Of a stretch of 64,000 bases of DNA, positions 33,742-43,257 are shown piece by piece (position 1 is the stretch's first letter; the number at the start of each line of letters is the position of its first letter). The stretch covers positions 2,418,001 to 2,482,000 of the forward strand of contig NZ_CP076023.1 of assembly GCF_018623035.1 (NCBI RefSeq), read 5' to 3'. A model generated the notes under the pieces. That model saw only the letters and a list, made by a program, of their open reading frames with translations. It made no database searches and was not told the origin of the DNA. Source of the stretch: Cellulomonas dongxiuzhuiae. Lineage in GTDB: Bacteria > Actinomycetota > Actinomycetes > Actinomycetales > Cellulomonadaceae. Made by a program: the position numbers and the translations under genes.

Positions 33742-34650
33742 TCACCCCTTGACGGCGCCGGCCGTGAGCCCGCCGACGATGTACTTCTGCAGGAACAGGA
33801 AGAGCACCAGGACGGGCAGCGCCGAGATGACGGCGCCGGCGGCGAAGAGCCCCCAGTTCGCCTCGAGCAGGGCCGAGACCCAGCCGTACAGCCCGACGGC
33901 GACGGTCCAGTTGCGCTCCGACTGCAGCACGAGCCGGGCGATGATGAATTCGCCGAACGTGCTGATGAACGACAGCAGCGCGACGACGGCCAGGATCGGT
34001 GTCACGAGCCGCAGGATGATGGTCCAGTAGGTCTGGGCGTGGGTGGCGCCGTCGATCTTGGCGGCCTCGTCGAGCTCGCGCGGGACGGTGTTGAAGAACC
34101 CGTACATGAGGAACGTGTTCACGCCCAGGGCACCGCCGAGGTACACGGCGATCAACGCGAGCTTGCTGTTGAGGCCGAGCGAGGGCACGACGTTGCCCAG
34201 CGCGATCAGCAGCAGGAAGATCGCGACGAACGCGAGCATCTGCGGGAACATCTGGATGATGAGCAGCCCGGTCAGGCCCACGCGGCGCCCTGTGAACCGG
34301 AACCGCGAGAAGGCGTACGCCGCAGCCGCGCCCATGAGGACCGTCCCGACACCCGTCGCGATCGCGATCTGCAGCGAGTTGCCCAGCCACGTCCAGAACA
34401 GCGTGCCGCCGAGCGCCTCGTAGTTCGAGGTGCTGACCTCCGCGAACAGCTGGTTGGAGCCGGTGAGCGTCCCGCCCTCGGAGAGTGACGCCGAGATCAC
34501 GTAGACGATCGGGAACAGCGCGTAGACGACCGCGACGACGCCCACGAGGTGGCGCCAGCCGAGCTCGGCGAACCACCGCCGCCGGGGCATGCGGTGCTCG
34601 TCGGGCCCGGGCGCGGTGCTGGACGAGGCGGTGACGTCGGTGGTGACCAT
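33742..34650 (-). CDS. Maltose-type ABC transporter permease, MalG-like
   Basis: The 302-residue permease has six membrane segments and the cytoplasmic EAA loop ELDEAAKIDGATHAQTYWTI, which docks an ATPase. FGEFIIARLVLQSE and the C-terminal KYIVGGLTAGAVKG are typical of MalG. No ATP-binding gene lies in this operon, so it must use a shared MsiK-type ATPase encoded elsewhere. Its ATG follows the MalF-like stop after one base. Confidence 0.92.
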   Translation of the reverse strand: MVTTDVTASSSTAPGPDEHRMPRRRWFAELGWRHLVGVVAVVYALFPIVYVISASLSEGGTLTGSNQLFAEVSTSNYEALGGTLFWTWLGNSLQIAIATGVGTVLMGAAAAYAFSRFRFTGRRVGLTGLLIIQMFPQMLAFVAIFLLLIALGNVVPSLGLNSKLALIAVYLGGALGVNTFLMYGFFNTVPRELDEAAKIDGATHAQTYWTIILRLVTPILAVVALLSFISTFGEFIIARLVLQSERNWTVAVGLYGWVSALLEANWGLFAAGAVISALPVLVLFLFLQKYIVGGLTAGAVKG

Positions 34651-34651
34651 G

Positions 34652-36295
34652 TCAGCTGATCTCCTCGAACTGCTTGGTCCGCTTGAAGGTGATCGCCGAG
34701 ATCGTCGCGACGATGAGGAAGATGACGATCGACAGCGCGCTCGCCAGGCCGTAGTCCTTGGCCGCGGTGCCGTCCAGGCCGGACACGGAGTACACCATCG
34801 AGATGAGGATGTCGGTGTGCCCGAGCGGCACGGACGCGTCGGCGAACCGCGGACCGCCGCCCGTCAGCATGTAGATGAGCGTGAAGTTGTTGAAGTTGAA
34901 GGCGAACGACGAGATGAGCAGCGGCGACGTCGCGACGAGCAGCAGCGGCAGCGTCACCGAGCGCCAGGTGCGCCACGCGCTGGCACCGTCGACCTTCGCC
35001 GCCTCGAGCACGTCGCCGGGCAGGGACTGCAGCGCGCCGGTGCAGATGAGGAACATGTACGGGAAGCCCAGCCACAGGTTCACCCCGAGCACGGAGAGCT
35101 TGGCCAGCCACGGGTCCGTCAGCCAGGGCACGGCGGCACCGCCGAGCAGCACCTGGTTGATGAACCCGTACGAGCGGTTGAGCATGCCGGACCACAGCAG
35201 AGCCGCGAGGAAGCCGGGGATCGCGTACGGGAAGATCAGCAGCGTGCGGTAGATCCTGCGGCCCCGCACGCGCGGGTCGTTGAAGGTGATGGCCAGGAAG
35301 AGGCCGAGCAGGAACGTCGAGACCACGGACAGGATCGCGAACGCGAAGGTCCACACGAGGATCTTGACGAAGGGCTGGGCGTACCGCTCGTCCCCGAACG
35401 CGGTGCGGAAGTTGTCGAGGCCCACCATGACGCGCCAGCCGACGTTCAGACGCTGACCGTCGTCGGAGCGAAACGAGCCGTCGGAGGTCGCCTCGTAGAC
35501 GGTGCCGGTCGCGACGTCCGTCATGGTGTCGGCCTCGGGGTCCCACTCGAGCGACGGCGTCGCGAGGAAGCCCGTGCGGGCGTCCTGCGTGCGCACCCAG
35601 CCGTCGTTCGGGTCGTCCGACACCGGCACCCGCAGGCTCGTGACCTCCGACTGCCGGCGCAGGATGTCCTGGCGGCTCAGCACGGTGGCGCCGGGGACCT
35701 CGGTGACGCGGTCGTCGTCGACGGTCGCGTCGGGCACCTCGGTCAGCGGGTCGTCCGCCGTCCCGACCATCGCCTCGCCGTCCTCGACGATCGCGAACCC
35801 GAGCGCGCCACCGCGGTCGACGACGGTCAGCGGGTACGTCGGCGAGCCCTCGACGCGGCGCTCGTTCTGCAGCAGCAGCGCCTCGACGGCCTGCTCCTTG
35901 GTGGAGTTGTGACCGTCGCCGTAGTTGGTGAACGCGACCCAGCCGGTGTAGCCCACCACGTACACCTGGTAGACGAGCAGGAAGGCCAGGCCCGGCAGGA
36001 TGTACTTCAGCGGCAGCGTGCGCTTGGAGAAGTAGACCCAGTCGGCGACGACGACGAGCGCGACCATCGAGGCGAGGATGCCCATGTGGCCCTCGCGCCA
36101 CGCGGCCAGGACGCCGAAGACGCCCAGGGCGTTGACGACCGCCATGAGCGCGATCTTGACGAGCGTGCCGGGACGGACGGGACCGCGTGCGGGACGGTCC
36201 CGATCGCGTGCGGGGAGACCCCGGGGCCCGGACGTGCCGCCCGTGGTCCCCGCGGGGTCCGTGGCGTCGCCGGTGAGGGTGGGCTGGCTGGGCAT
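34652..36295 (-). CDS. Maltose-type ABC transporter permease, MalF-like
   Basis: The 547-residue permease is long for the class, as in true MalF proteins. An extracytoplasmic insertion of about 170 residues (about 135-305) follows the third membrane helix and should contact the binding protein. The EAA motif is VLEAAKVDGASAWRTWRSVT. SFAFNFNNFTLIYMLTGGGP is a MalF hallmark. The ATG at 36295 has GGAAGG upstream. A strong hairpin separates it from the binding-protein gene. Confidence 0.93.
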   Translation of the reverse strand: MPSQPTLTGDATDPAGTTGGTSGPRGLPARDRDRPARGPVRPGTLVKIALMAVVNALGVFGVLAAWREGHMGILASMVALVVVADWVYFSKRTLPLKYILPGLAFLLVYQVYVVGYTGWVAFTNYGDGHNSTKEQAVEALLLQNERRVEGSPTYPLTVVDRGGALGFAIVEDGEAMVGTADDPLTEVPDATVDDDRVTEVPGATVLSRQDILRRQSEVTSLRVPVSDDPNDGWVRTQDARTGFLATPSLEWDPEADTMTDVATGTVYEATSDGSFRSDDGQRLNVGWRVMVGLDNFRTAFGDERYAQPFVKILVWTFAFAILSVVSTFLLGLFLAITFNDPRVRGRRIYRTLLIFPYAIPGFLAALLWSGMLNRSYGFINQVLLGGAAVPWLTDPWLAKLSVLGVNLWLGFPYMFLICTGALQSLPGDVLEAAKVDGASAWRTWRSVTLPLLLVATSPLLISSFAFNFNNFTLIYMLTGGGPRFADASVPLGHTDILISMVYSVSGLDGTAAKDYGLASALSIVIFLIVATISAITFKRTKQFEEIS

Positions 36296-36373
36296 CGCGC
36301 GCCTTCCGTGCGGTCGGTCGGCGCGTCGGCGCCGGGAAGGTCGTTCGCCGGGCGCAGGCGACCGGCGAGCGGG

Positions 36374-36407
36374 CGGTCGCACCGCGGGCGGACCCGCGGT
36401 GCGACCG
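36374..36407 (-). terminator. Intra-operon hairpin between malE-like and malF-like genes
   Basis: CGGTCGCACCGCGGG and CCCGCGGTGCGACCG form a perfect 15-bp stem with a 4-base loop just after the malE-like stop. In enteric mal operons a hairpin at this place stabilises malE mRNA and lowers malFG output. Confidence 0.7.
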
Positions 36408-36414
36408 GTGCGGG

Positions 36415-37647
36415 TCAGGACCCGATCGCACCCTGGATGTCGGCGATCATCTTGTCCCAGGCCGCGACGGGCTCGGCCGCGCCCGAGATGATGTTCGCCT
36501 CGGTCACGCCCCAGAAGGCCCAGACGGAGCCCATCTCGGGGATGGACGGCATCGGCAGCGCCTCTTCACCGACGGCCAGGAAGCCGGCGGTGATGGGGTC
36601 GGACGAGGCCTCCTCGGCTGCGGACGCCAGCGCGGGCGGCCGGTTGCCGGCCTCGTAGAGGGCGAGCTGGGCCTCATCCGTCGCGATGTAGTTCACGAGG
36701 AAGTCGTTCGCGAGCAGCGCGTTGTCGCTCTGCGCGGAGACGTAGAAGCCCTGCACGCCGACGAACGGCAGCGCCGGCTCGCCGCCCGCGGACGGGATCG
36801 GGTCGATCGAGAGCTCGAGGGCCTCGAACTGGTCGACCATCCACGGCCCGCCGATGATGAAGGGCGCCTCGCCGTTCTTGAACGCCTCGACCGCGATGTC
36901 GTACGTGACGTCGGTCGAGAGCACGCCTGCCGCGCCCTGCGCCTGCAGCCAGGTCGCGAACGCCTGGCCGGGTGCGCCACCCATGGTGAGCTCGGAGGTG
37001 TAGGTGCCGTCCTCGTTCTGGGCGAAGACCGGGGCGCCGAACGACGTCTGCAGCGGGTAGTAGGTGTACGGGTCACCCTCGGGCGTCGTCTGGATGAGGA
37101 CCTGGTACTGCGTACCGGCGGCCTGCCCTGCGGCCACGGCCTGGTCCCAGGTCGCCGGCGCCTCGGCGGCGAGCGCGGTGTTGCGGATGAGGGCCACGTT
37201 CTCGATCGCGTACGGCAGGCCGTACACCTGCCCGTCCTGCGAGAACGCCTCGACCGCCACGTCGATGAAGTCACCGGCCTTGTCACCCAGCTCGATGGGC
37301 GCGACGACCCCGTTGCTCGTCAGCTCGCCGAGCCAGTCGTGCGCACCGACCGTCAGGTCGGGGCCCTCGCCGGTCGGGACCTGGGCGAGGAAGTCCGTGC
37401 GGATGTCCTCGAAGTTCTTCAGCACGAGCTCGACGTCCACGTCGTTCTCGTCCTCGAACGCCTGGGCCGCCACCTCGACGGCTGCCTGGCGCGTCTCGTC
37501 GACCCAGACCACGAGGCTGTCCCCGGAGGCGCCCGAGGCGGGCTCGGAGGTCGCGTCGCCTGATGTGTCGTCACTGTTACCGCCGCACGCCGTGAGCGCC
37601 AGCGCGAGGCCGAGCGTCACCGCAGCGGCCGGGATGCCTCGTCGCAT
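36415..37647 (-). CDS. Maltose/maltodextrin-binding lipoprotein, MalE-like
   Basis: The 410-residue solute-binding protein has a lipoprotein signal with lipobox ALTACGG. Motifs include SLVVWVDETRQAAVEVAAQA, DLTVGAHDWLGEL, YGLPYAIENVALIRN and FIIGGPWMV, as in maltodextrin-binding proteins. It should capture maltose or malto-oligosaccharides outside the cell for the two permeases. The ATG has CAGGAGA upstream. Promoter and a short palindrome lie on the other side, shared with a divergent LacI gene. Confidence 0.93.
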   Translation of the reverse strand: MRRGIPAAAVTLGLALALTACGGNSDDTSGDATSEPASGASGDSLVVWVDETRQAAVEVAAQAFEDENDVDVELVLKNFEDIRTDFLAQVPTGEGPDLTVGAHDWLGELTSNGVVAPIELGDKAGDFIDVAVEAFSQDGQVYGLPYAIENVALIRNTALAAEAPATWDQAVAAGQAAGTQYQVLIQTTPEGDPYTYYPLQTSFGAPVFAQNEDGTYTSELTMGGAPGQAFATWLQAQGAAGVLSTDVTYDIAVEAFKNGEAPFIIGGPWMVDQFEALELSIDPIPSAGGEPALPFVGVQGFYVSAQSDNALLANDFLVNYIATDEAQLALYEAGNRPPALASAAEEASSDPITAGFLAVGEEALPMPSIPEMGSVWAFWGVTEANIISGAAEPVAAWDKMIADIQGAIGS

Positions 37648-37714
37648 CGTTCGTCTCCTGTTGTCGATCGTCCGTGGCCGACGTCGCGTGGTGCGCCATC
37701 GGCCCGTGCTCTTG

Positions 37715-37744
37715 ACGTTAGGTGCGTTGCGACCCTCCCCGCAA
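37715..37744 (-). promoter_or_regulatory. Candidate malE-like promoter
   Basis: On the minus strand TTGCGG and TAACGT are 18 bases apart, giving a leader of about 60 bases. Confidence 0.45.
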
Positions 37745-37747
37745 ATC

Positions 37748-37758
37748 GTTACGGTAAC
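37748..37758. promoter_or_regulatory. Possible LacI-family operator
   Basis: GTTACGGTAAC is an inverted repeat (GTTAC/GTAAC) just upstream of the malE-like -35 box, between it and the divergent LacI gene. GCAATAGTTGC (37765-37775) is a second short repeat. Either could be the target of the neighbouring regulator. Confidence 0.4.
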
Positions 37759-37842
37759 TTTCAGGCAATAGTTGCAGACGAACGACGCGCGTCATCCGTG
37801 CGGGGACGAGGAGGTCCTGTGGCCCGGACTACGCTGCCGTCT

Positions 37843-38916
37843 GTGCGCACACGACTGACGGACCTGGCCGAGCAGGCCGGGGTGAGCACGGCGACCGTGT
37901 CGCGCGTGCTCAACGGCAAGCCGGGCGTGTCCGCCCAGGCACGCCAGACCGTCCTGACCGCCCTCGACATCCTCGGCTACGAGCGTCCCGAGAAGCTGCG
38001 GATGCGCTCGGCGGGCCTCGTCGGCCTCGTCGTCCCCGAGCTCACCAACCCCGTCTTCCCGGCGTTCGCGCAGGTCATCGAGACGATGCTGAGCGACCGC
38101 GGGTACACGCCGCTGCTGTGCACCCAGTCCCCCGGCGGTACCACGGAGGACCAGTACGTCGAGCTGCTCATGGACCACGGCGTCGACGGCATCGTCTTCG
38201 TGTCCGGGCTGCACGCCGACACGGCGGCCAGCAAGGACCGGTACCACCGGCTGCGCGGCCGGGGCGTGCCCATCGTGCTCGTGAACGGCTACGCCGAGGG
38301 CGTCGACGCCCCCACGGTGTCCACGGACGACACCGCTGCGATGGACCAGGCGTTCCGCCACGTGTACTCCCTCGGGCACCGATCGATCGGGCTGGCCCTC
38401 GGACCCCCCCGATTCGTCCCTTCGCAGCGTAAGCGCGCGGCATTCACCTCGCTCGTCGAGAAGCACCTGGGCGCCACCGACGCCGACGCGCACGTCGTGT
38501 CCACGCTGTTCACGGTCGAGGGCGGCCACGCCGCGGCCACCGAGCTGTTCGCGTCGGGGCACACGGCGGTGATCTGCGGCTCGGACCTCATGGCCCTCGG
38601 CGCCGTGCGCGCCGCACGCACGCTCGGACTGCGTGTGCCCGACGACGTGTCCGTCGTCGGGTTCGACGACTCACCCCTCATCGCCTTCACCGACCCGCCG
38701 CTGACGACCGTCCGGCAGCCGGTGACGGCGATGGGCCACGCCGCGGTCGCCGCGCTCGTCGCCGAGATCTCGGGGTCGTCCGCGACCCGCGCCGAGCTCC
38801 TCTTCCACCCCGAGCTGATCGTGCGCGGCTCGACCGGCAGCGCGCCCGTCCCGGTGCCCGTCCCGGTGCCCGCGCCTGCCGTCAGCATGCCCGACGGCGT
38901 CCCCGCCGTCTCCTGA
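37843..38916 (+). CDS. LacI-family transcriptional regulator
   Basis: The 357-residue repressor starts with VRTRLTDLAEQAGVSTATVS and RVLNGKPGVS, the LacI DNA-binding helices, then a periplasmic-binding-protein-like sensor with VGLVVPELTNPVF and VVGFDDSPLIAF. The C-terminus has a Pro-Val repeat. It is divergent from the malE-like gene and followed by an alpha-glucosidase, so it most likely controls malto-oligosaccharide uptake. Start is either the leaderless GTG at 37843 (TACGCT seven bases upstream) or the GTG at 37819 behind GAGGAGG. Confidence 0.92.
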   Translation: MRTRLTDLAEQAGVSTATVSRVLNGKPGVSAQARQTVLTALDILGYERPEKLRMRSAGLVGLVVPELTNPVFPAFAQVIETMLSDRGYTPLLCTQSPGGTTEDQYVELLMDHGVDGIVFVSGLHADTAASKDRYHRLRGRGVPIVLVNGYAEGVDAPTVSTDDTAAMDQAFRHVYSLGHRSIGLALGPPRFVPSQRKRAAFTSLVEKHLGATDADAHVVSTLFTVEGGHAAATELFASGHTAVICGSDLMALGAVRAARTLGLRVPDDVSVVGFDDSPLIAFTDPPLTTVRQPVTAMGHAAVAALVAEISGSSATRAELLFHPELIVRGSTGSAPVPVPVPVPAPAVSMPDGVPAVS

Positions 38917-39005
38917 TCCCCCGCCCGGCACGTCCGCGGGCCACCGCGCGCCCCCACGCGCGCCACCGTCCCCCCGCACCCGCACACCCCGAAGGAAGGC
39001 TCCCT

Positions 39006-40721
39006 GTGAGCACCGAGACCCTCCCCACCGCGTTCCTCGCCCACCGCGCGGACACCGCGTCGAGCTGGTGGCGCCACGCTGTCATCTACCAGGTCTACCC
39101 CCGCTCGTTCGCCGACGCCTCGGGCGACGGCATCGGCGACCTGCCGGGCGTCACCGCGCACCTCGAGCACCTCGTCGAGCTCGGCGTGGACGCCGTGTGG
39201 CTCTCGCCCTTCTACCGCTCGCCGCAGGCGGACGCCGGCTACGACGTCGCCGACTACCGCGACGTGGACCCCCTGTTCGGCGAGCTCGCGGACGCGGACG
39301 CCCTCATCGCACGCGCGCACGAGCTGGGCCTGCGCGTGATCATCGACCTCGTGCCCAACCACACGTCCGACGAGCACGAGTGGTTCCGGGCCGCGCTGGC
39401 CGCCGCACCAGGCTCGCCGGAACGCGCGCGCTACCACTTCCGCGACGGGCGGGGCGAGCACGGCGAGCTGCCGCCGAACAACTGGCAGTCGATCTTCGGC
39501 GGACCTGCGTGGACCCGCACGACCGACCCCGACGGCACGCCCGGGCAGTGGTACCTGCACCTGTTCGACAGCAAGCAGCCCGACCTGGACTGGGACCACC
39601 CGCAGGTGCGCGCCGAGTTCGAGGACGTCCTGCGGTTCTGGCTCGACCGCGGGGTCGACGGGTTCCGTGTCGACGTCGCGCACGGCATGGTCAAGGCACC
39701 CGGCCTGCCCGACTGGGAGGGTCACGTCGCGATGATCGACGGCACCGACGGGGCCGACGACGTGGACGCCGTCGACGGGTCGGGCAACCACGGGCCGATG
39801 TTCGACCAGGAGGGTGTGCACGAGATCTACCGCGCCTGGCGCCGCGTGCTCGACACCTACGACGGCGACCGCGCCATGGTCACCGAGGCCTGGGTCGAGC
39901 CGCTGAGCCGGCTCGCGCGGTACGTGCGCCCCGACGAGGCGCACCAGTCGTTCAACTTCGCGTTCCTCGCGGCCGGCTGGCACGCCCCCGCCCTGCGGCG
40001 CGTCATCACGGCGTCCTACGCCGCCAACGACCGCGTCGGCGCGCCCACCACGTGGGTGCTGTCCAACCACGACGTGGTCCGCCACGCGTCGCGCCTGGGC
40101 CTGTCGGACCCGACGCACCGCCCGAACGGCATCGGGCACGGCGACGAGCAGCCCGACGCGGTGCTCGGCCTGCGCCGCGCGCGCGCCGCCACGCTGCTCA
40201 TGCTCGGCCTGCCCGGCTCGGCCTACCTCTACCAGGGCGAGGAGCTCGGCCTGCCCGACCACACCGCCCTGGACGACGACCTGCGCGAGGACCCCGCGTT
40301 CTTCCGCACCGGCGGCGCCGAGCGCGGCCGGGACGGCTGCCGCGTCCCCCTGCCCTGGTCCGGCGACGCTCCCGGTTTCGGGTTCTCCCCCACCGGCGCG
40401 ACCTGGCTCCCGCAGCCCGCCGAGTGGGCCGACCTCGCCGTCGACCGGCAGCGGGGCCGCGCGGGCTCGACGTACGAGATGTACCGCGCGGCGCTGCGGA
40501 TCCGCCGGGAGGAGCAGCTGGGGTCCGGCGGGCTGCAGTGGCTCGGGGAGCCCGCGGGCGAGGACGTGCTCGCGTACCGCAACGGTGACGTGGTCGTCGT
40601 CGCCAACCTGGGCGACGTCGACGTCCCGCTGCCCGCGGACGCACCGGTGCTCCTCGCGTCCGCCGCCGACGTCGACGGCGTGCTCCCGGCCGGCACGACC
40701 GTGTGGCTGCGCGCGTCCTGA
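39006..40721 (+). CDS. GH13 alpha-glucosidase
   Basis: The 571-residue enzyme hydrolyses alpha-1,4 or alpha-1,6 links of imported oligosaccharides. The nucleophile is Asp223 in GFRVDVAHG, the acid/base Glu293 in MVTEAWVEP and the third Asp355 in VLSNHDVVRH; VIYQVYPRSFADASGDGIGD and DLVPNHTSDEH are family regions. No signal peptide, so it works in the cytoplasm on what the importer brings in. GTG has GAAGGAAGG upstream. Confidence 0.94.
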   Translation: MSTETLPTAFLAHRADTASSWWRHAVIYQVYPRSFADASGDGIGDLPGVTAHLEHLVELGVDAVWLSPFYRSPQADAGYDVADYRDVDPLFGELADADALIARAHELGLRVIIDLVPNHTSDEHEWFRAALAAAPGSPERARYHFRDGRGEHGELPPNNWQSIFGGPAWTRTTDPDGTPGQWYLHLFDSKQPDLDWDHPQVRAEFEDVLRFWLDRGVDGFRVDVAHGMVKAPGLPDWEGHVAMIDGTDGADDVDAVDGSGNHGPMFDQEGVHEIYRAWRRVLDTYDGDRAMVTEAWVEPLSRLARYVRPDEAHQSFNFAFLAAGWHAPALRRVITASYAANDRVGAPTTWVLSNHDVVRHASRLGLSDPTHRPNGIGHGDEQPDAVLGLRRARAATLLMLGLPGSAYLYQGEELGLPDHTALDDDLREDPAFFRTGGAERGRDGCRVPLPWSGDAPGFGFSPTGATWLPQPAEWADLAVDRQRGRAGSTYEMYRAALRIRREEQLGSGGLQWLGEPAGEDVLAYRNGDVVVVANLGDVDVPLPADAPVLLASAADVDGVLPAGTTVWLRAS

Positions 40722-40732
40722 CGCCTCCTCGG

Positions 40733-40780
40733 ACACCGCCGACGGCTCGGTCGCGCACCGCGACCGGGCCGTCGGCGTGT
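40733..40780. terminator. Bidirectional hairpin between alpha-glucosidase and YbdK-type genes
   Basis: GCCGACGGC with GCCGTCGGC and an inner GGTCGC with GCGACC form a long two-part stem between two convergent stops. Confidence 0.7.
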
Positions 40781-41883
40781 CACGCCAGCGTCGCCTCCAC
40801 CGCGTGGTCGATGACCCCGGGCAGGCCGCCCTCGAGCGCCCAGGCGCGCTGCTCGTCCGCGCCCGTGCCCCGCTGCCACAGGCCCGCGACGAGCTCCTGC
40901 ACCATCGGCAGGTCCCCGCTGTCGGTCAGCGCCGGACGCAGGTGGTCCAGCAGCGCGGCCACCGCGTCGCGGGCCGGCACGGGCTTCATCATCGGGGGCA
41001 CCAGCAGGTCGCCCGCCAGGCCCGTGCGGCCTGCGCGCCAGGTCGCCGCGCGCAGCGGTTCGACCCGCGTGAGGACGGGCCGCACCCCCTGCGTCGCCTG
41101 CCGTGCCGCCGTCTCGACGAGCCCCCGCGCGAGTGCCGCGACGAGCACGGCGTCGTCGGCTCGCAGGCAGACGTCAGCGACCCGGATCTCGACCGTGGGG
41201 TACCGCGGCGAGAGCCGCGCGTCGAAGTAGATCATCGCGGGGTCGAGCGCCGCGCCCGTCGCCACGAGCCCGGCGACCGTGTCCCGGTACGCCTGGGCCG
41301 ACCCGAAGGGCGCGGTCGGGCCCGCCGTCGGCCAGCGGTTCCACAGCTGCGAGCGGATCGAGGCGTACCCCGTGTCCTCGCCGCGCCAGTAGGGCGAGTT
41401 CGCGCTCAGCGCGAGCAGCACCGGCAGCCACGGTCCGATGCCGTCGAGCACCGCGACGCCCTCGTCGTCGTCCTCGACGGACACGTGCACGTGGCACCCG
41501 CTCGTGAGCTGCTCACGGACGGTCAGCGCGTAGGTCTGCGCCATCGCCTCGTAGCGCGCACCACGGGACAGCGTCGTGGGGCCCGGTACGGGCGACGTGG
41601 CGACGGCGACGAGCCGCCCGCCGGCCTGCTGCGCGGCACCCGCCGCGCGACGGCGACCCTCACGCACCTCCGCGGCGAGCTCGGACAGGTCGACGCACGG
41701 GTGCGTGCCGGTCTCGATCTGCTGCTCCTGCAGCTCGTGCTCGAGCCCCCCGCCGGGCTCGCCCTCGTCGGCGGGCTCACCACCGCCGCGCTCGTACGCG
41801 CGCACCGCCGCGTCGGCCACACCGGTCGGGACGCCCTCGGCGTCGACCAGCAGGTACTCCTCCTCCACACCCATGGTTCGCAC
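40780..41883 (-). CDS. Glutamate-cysteine ligase family protein, YbdK type
   Basis: The 367-residue protein opens VRTMGVEEEYLLVDAEG, the hallmark of YbdK-type carboxylate-amine ligases, and has EQQIETGTHPCVDL, GCHVHVSVEDD, GPWLPVLLALSANSPYWRGE and EIRVADVCLRADDA. It joins a carboxylate to an amine with ATP; YbdK has weak glutamate-cysteine ligase activity and the physiological reaction is uncertain. The GTG at 41883 fits the family start, with CAGACT seven bases upstream; an ATG at 41874 is possible. Confidence 0.9.
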   Translation of the reverse strand: MRTMGVEEEYLLVDAEGVPTGVADAAVRAYERGGGEPADEGEPGGGLEHELQEQQIETGTHPCVDLSELAAEVREGRRRAAGAAQQAGGRLVAVATSPVPGPTTLSRGARYEAMAQTYALTVREQLTSGCHVHVSVEDDDEGVAVLDGIGPWLPVLLALSANSPYWRGEDTGYASIRSQLWNRWPTAGPTAPFGSAQAYRDTVAGLVATGAALDPAMIYFDARLSPRYPTVEIRVADVCLRADDAVLVAALARGLVETAARQATQGVRPVLTRVEPLRAATWRAGRTGLAGDLLVPPMMKPVPARDAVAALLDHLRPALTDSGDLPMVQELVAGLWQRGTGADEQRAWALEGGLPGVIDHAVEATLA

Positions 41884-41947
41884 GCGCAGAAGTCTGCAGT
41901 GCGACGGCCGGACGCGCCCGTCGAGGACGCGCGACGACGGACCGCCG

Positions 41948-43141
41948 TCAGCCGCCCGAGACCGAGAGCTCCGCCTCGTGCAGGTCGCGGCGGAAGTCCT
42001 CGGACAGCTCGCGGGAGTCCAACCAGCCGTACGGGAGGATCGGGCGCTTGGGCGACCCGGCGCGTCCCCGCGGACCCTCGGAGGCCTCGCCCGGGTACGG
42101 CTGGTCGAGGTCCAGCTGTCCGAGCAGGTCGTCGAGCTGCGTGAGGGACGACACCAGGCCCAGCTGCGCGCGCAGCTCGCCACCGACCACGTACCCCTTG
42201 AAGTACCAGGCCATGTGCTTGCGCATCTCGCGCAGCGCCTTGTCCTCGTCGCCGAAGTGGTCGACCATCAGCTCGGCGTGGCGCCGCACGACGCCCGCGA
42301 CCTCCCGCAGACCGGGCCGGATGCGCGCGTCCGACCCCGCGAAAGCCGCGGCCAGGTCGGCGAAAAGCCACGGCCGCCCCTGGCAGCCGCGCCCGACGAC
42401 GACGCCGTCGCAGCCGGTGTGGGCGACCATCGCCAGCGCGTCCTCGGCCGACCAGATGTCGCCGTTGCCGAGCACGGGGATGTCGGTGACGGCCTGCTTG
42501 AGCGTCGCGATCGCGTCCCAGTCGGCCGTGCCGGAGTAGTAGTCCGCCGCGGTGCGGCCGTGCAGCGCGACGGCCGCGACACCCGCGTCCTGCGCCGTCA
42601 GGCCCGCCTCGACGTACGTCAGGTGGTCCTCGTCGATGCCCTTGCGCATCTTGACGGTCACCGGCACGCCCGCCGGCTGTGCCGCGCCGACGGCGGCCCG
42701 CACGATCGACGCGAACAGGTCCCGCTTCCACGGCAGCACCGCACCGCCGCCGCGACGGGTCACCTTGGGCACCGGGCAACCGAAGTTGAGGTCGACGTGG
42801 TCCGCCCGGTCCTCCTCGACGAGCAGGCGCACGGCGGCTCCGACGGTCGCGGGGTCGACGCCGTAGACCTGGACGGAGCGCGGCACCTCGTCGGGCTCGA
42901 ACGAGATGATCCGGAACGACTCCGGGCTGCGCTCGACGAGCGCCCGGCTCGTCAGCATCTCGGCGACGTACAGCCCGGCACCCGACTCGCGGCACAGCCG
43001 GCGGAAGGCGGCGTTGGTCACGCCGGCCATGGGCGCGAGCACGACCGGCGTGTCGACGGTGATGGGACCGATGCGCAGGGGCGGCAGGACCGCGGAGGTC
43101 GTCCGCGGGCTCTCGTGCGGCGTCGTGGTCGTCTCGGGCAC
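41948..43141 (-). CDS. dusB: tRNA dihydrouridine synthase
   Basis: The 397-residue flavoprotein reduces uridines in tRNA. VLAPMAGVTNAAFRRLCRES, YVAEMLTSRALVE, VDLNFGCPVPKVTRRGGGAV with the catalytic Cys, VTVKMRKGIDEDH, VALHGRTAADYYSG and IPVLGNGDIWSAEDAL are the Dus signature regions. The C-terminal helical domain contains HMAWYFKGYV. GACAAT ends six bases before the GTG, so it may be leaderless. Symbol by similarity to actinobacterial DusB. Confidence 0.94.
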   Translation of the reverse strand: MPETTTTPHESPRTTSAVLPPLRIGPITVDTPVVLAPMAGVTNAAFRRLCRESGAGLYVAEMLTSRALVERSPESFRIISFEPDEVPRSVQVYGVDPATVGAAVRLLVEEDRADHVDLNFGCPVPKVTRRGGGAVLPWKRDLFASIVRAAVGAAQPAGVPVTVKMRKGIDEDHLTYVEAGLTAQDAGVAAVALHGRTAADYYSGTADWDAIATLKQAVTDIPVLGNGDIWSAEDALAMVAHTGCDGVVVGRGCQGRPWLFADLAAAFAGSDARIRPGLREVAGVVRRHAELMVDHFGDEDKALREMRKHMAWYFKGYVVGGELRAQLGLVSSLTQLDDLLGQLDLDQPYPGEASEGPRGRAGSPKRPILPYGWLDSRELSEDFRRDLHEAELSVSGG

Positions 43142-43257
43142 CGCCCCATTGTCCACCGGCCCGGCGACACCTGGCTCCCCCGCCGCCGTCCACGCACCGC
43201 GCGAGGCGTCGGACTCATGCCTTGCGGGATATATGTCCGTCTGGGCATGATTCGTGG

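Noticed and set aside
38845..38890. Repeated CCGGTGCCCGTC units at the end of the LacI gene
   Set aside because: They encode a short Pro-Val run in the protein tail. Too few copies for a variable repeat or CRISPR call.
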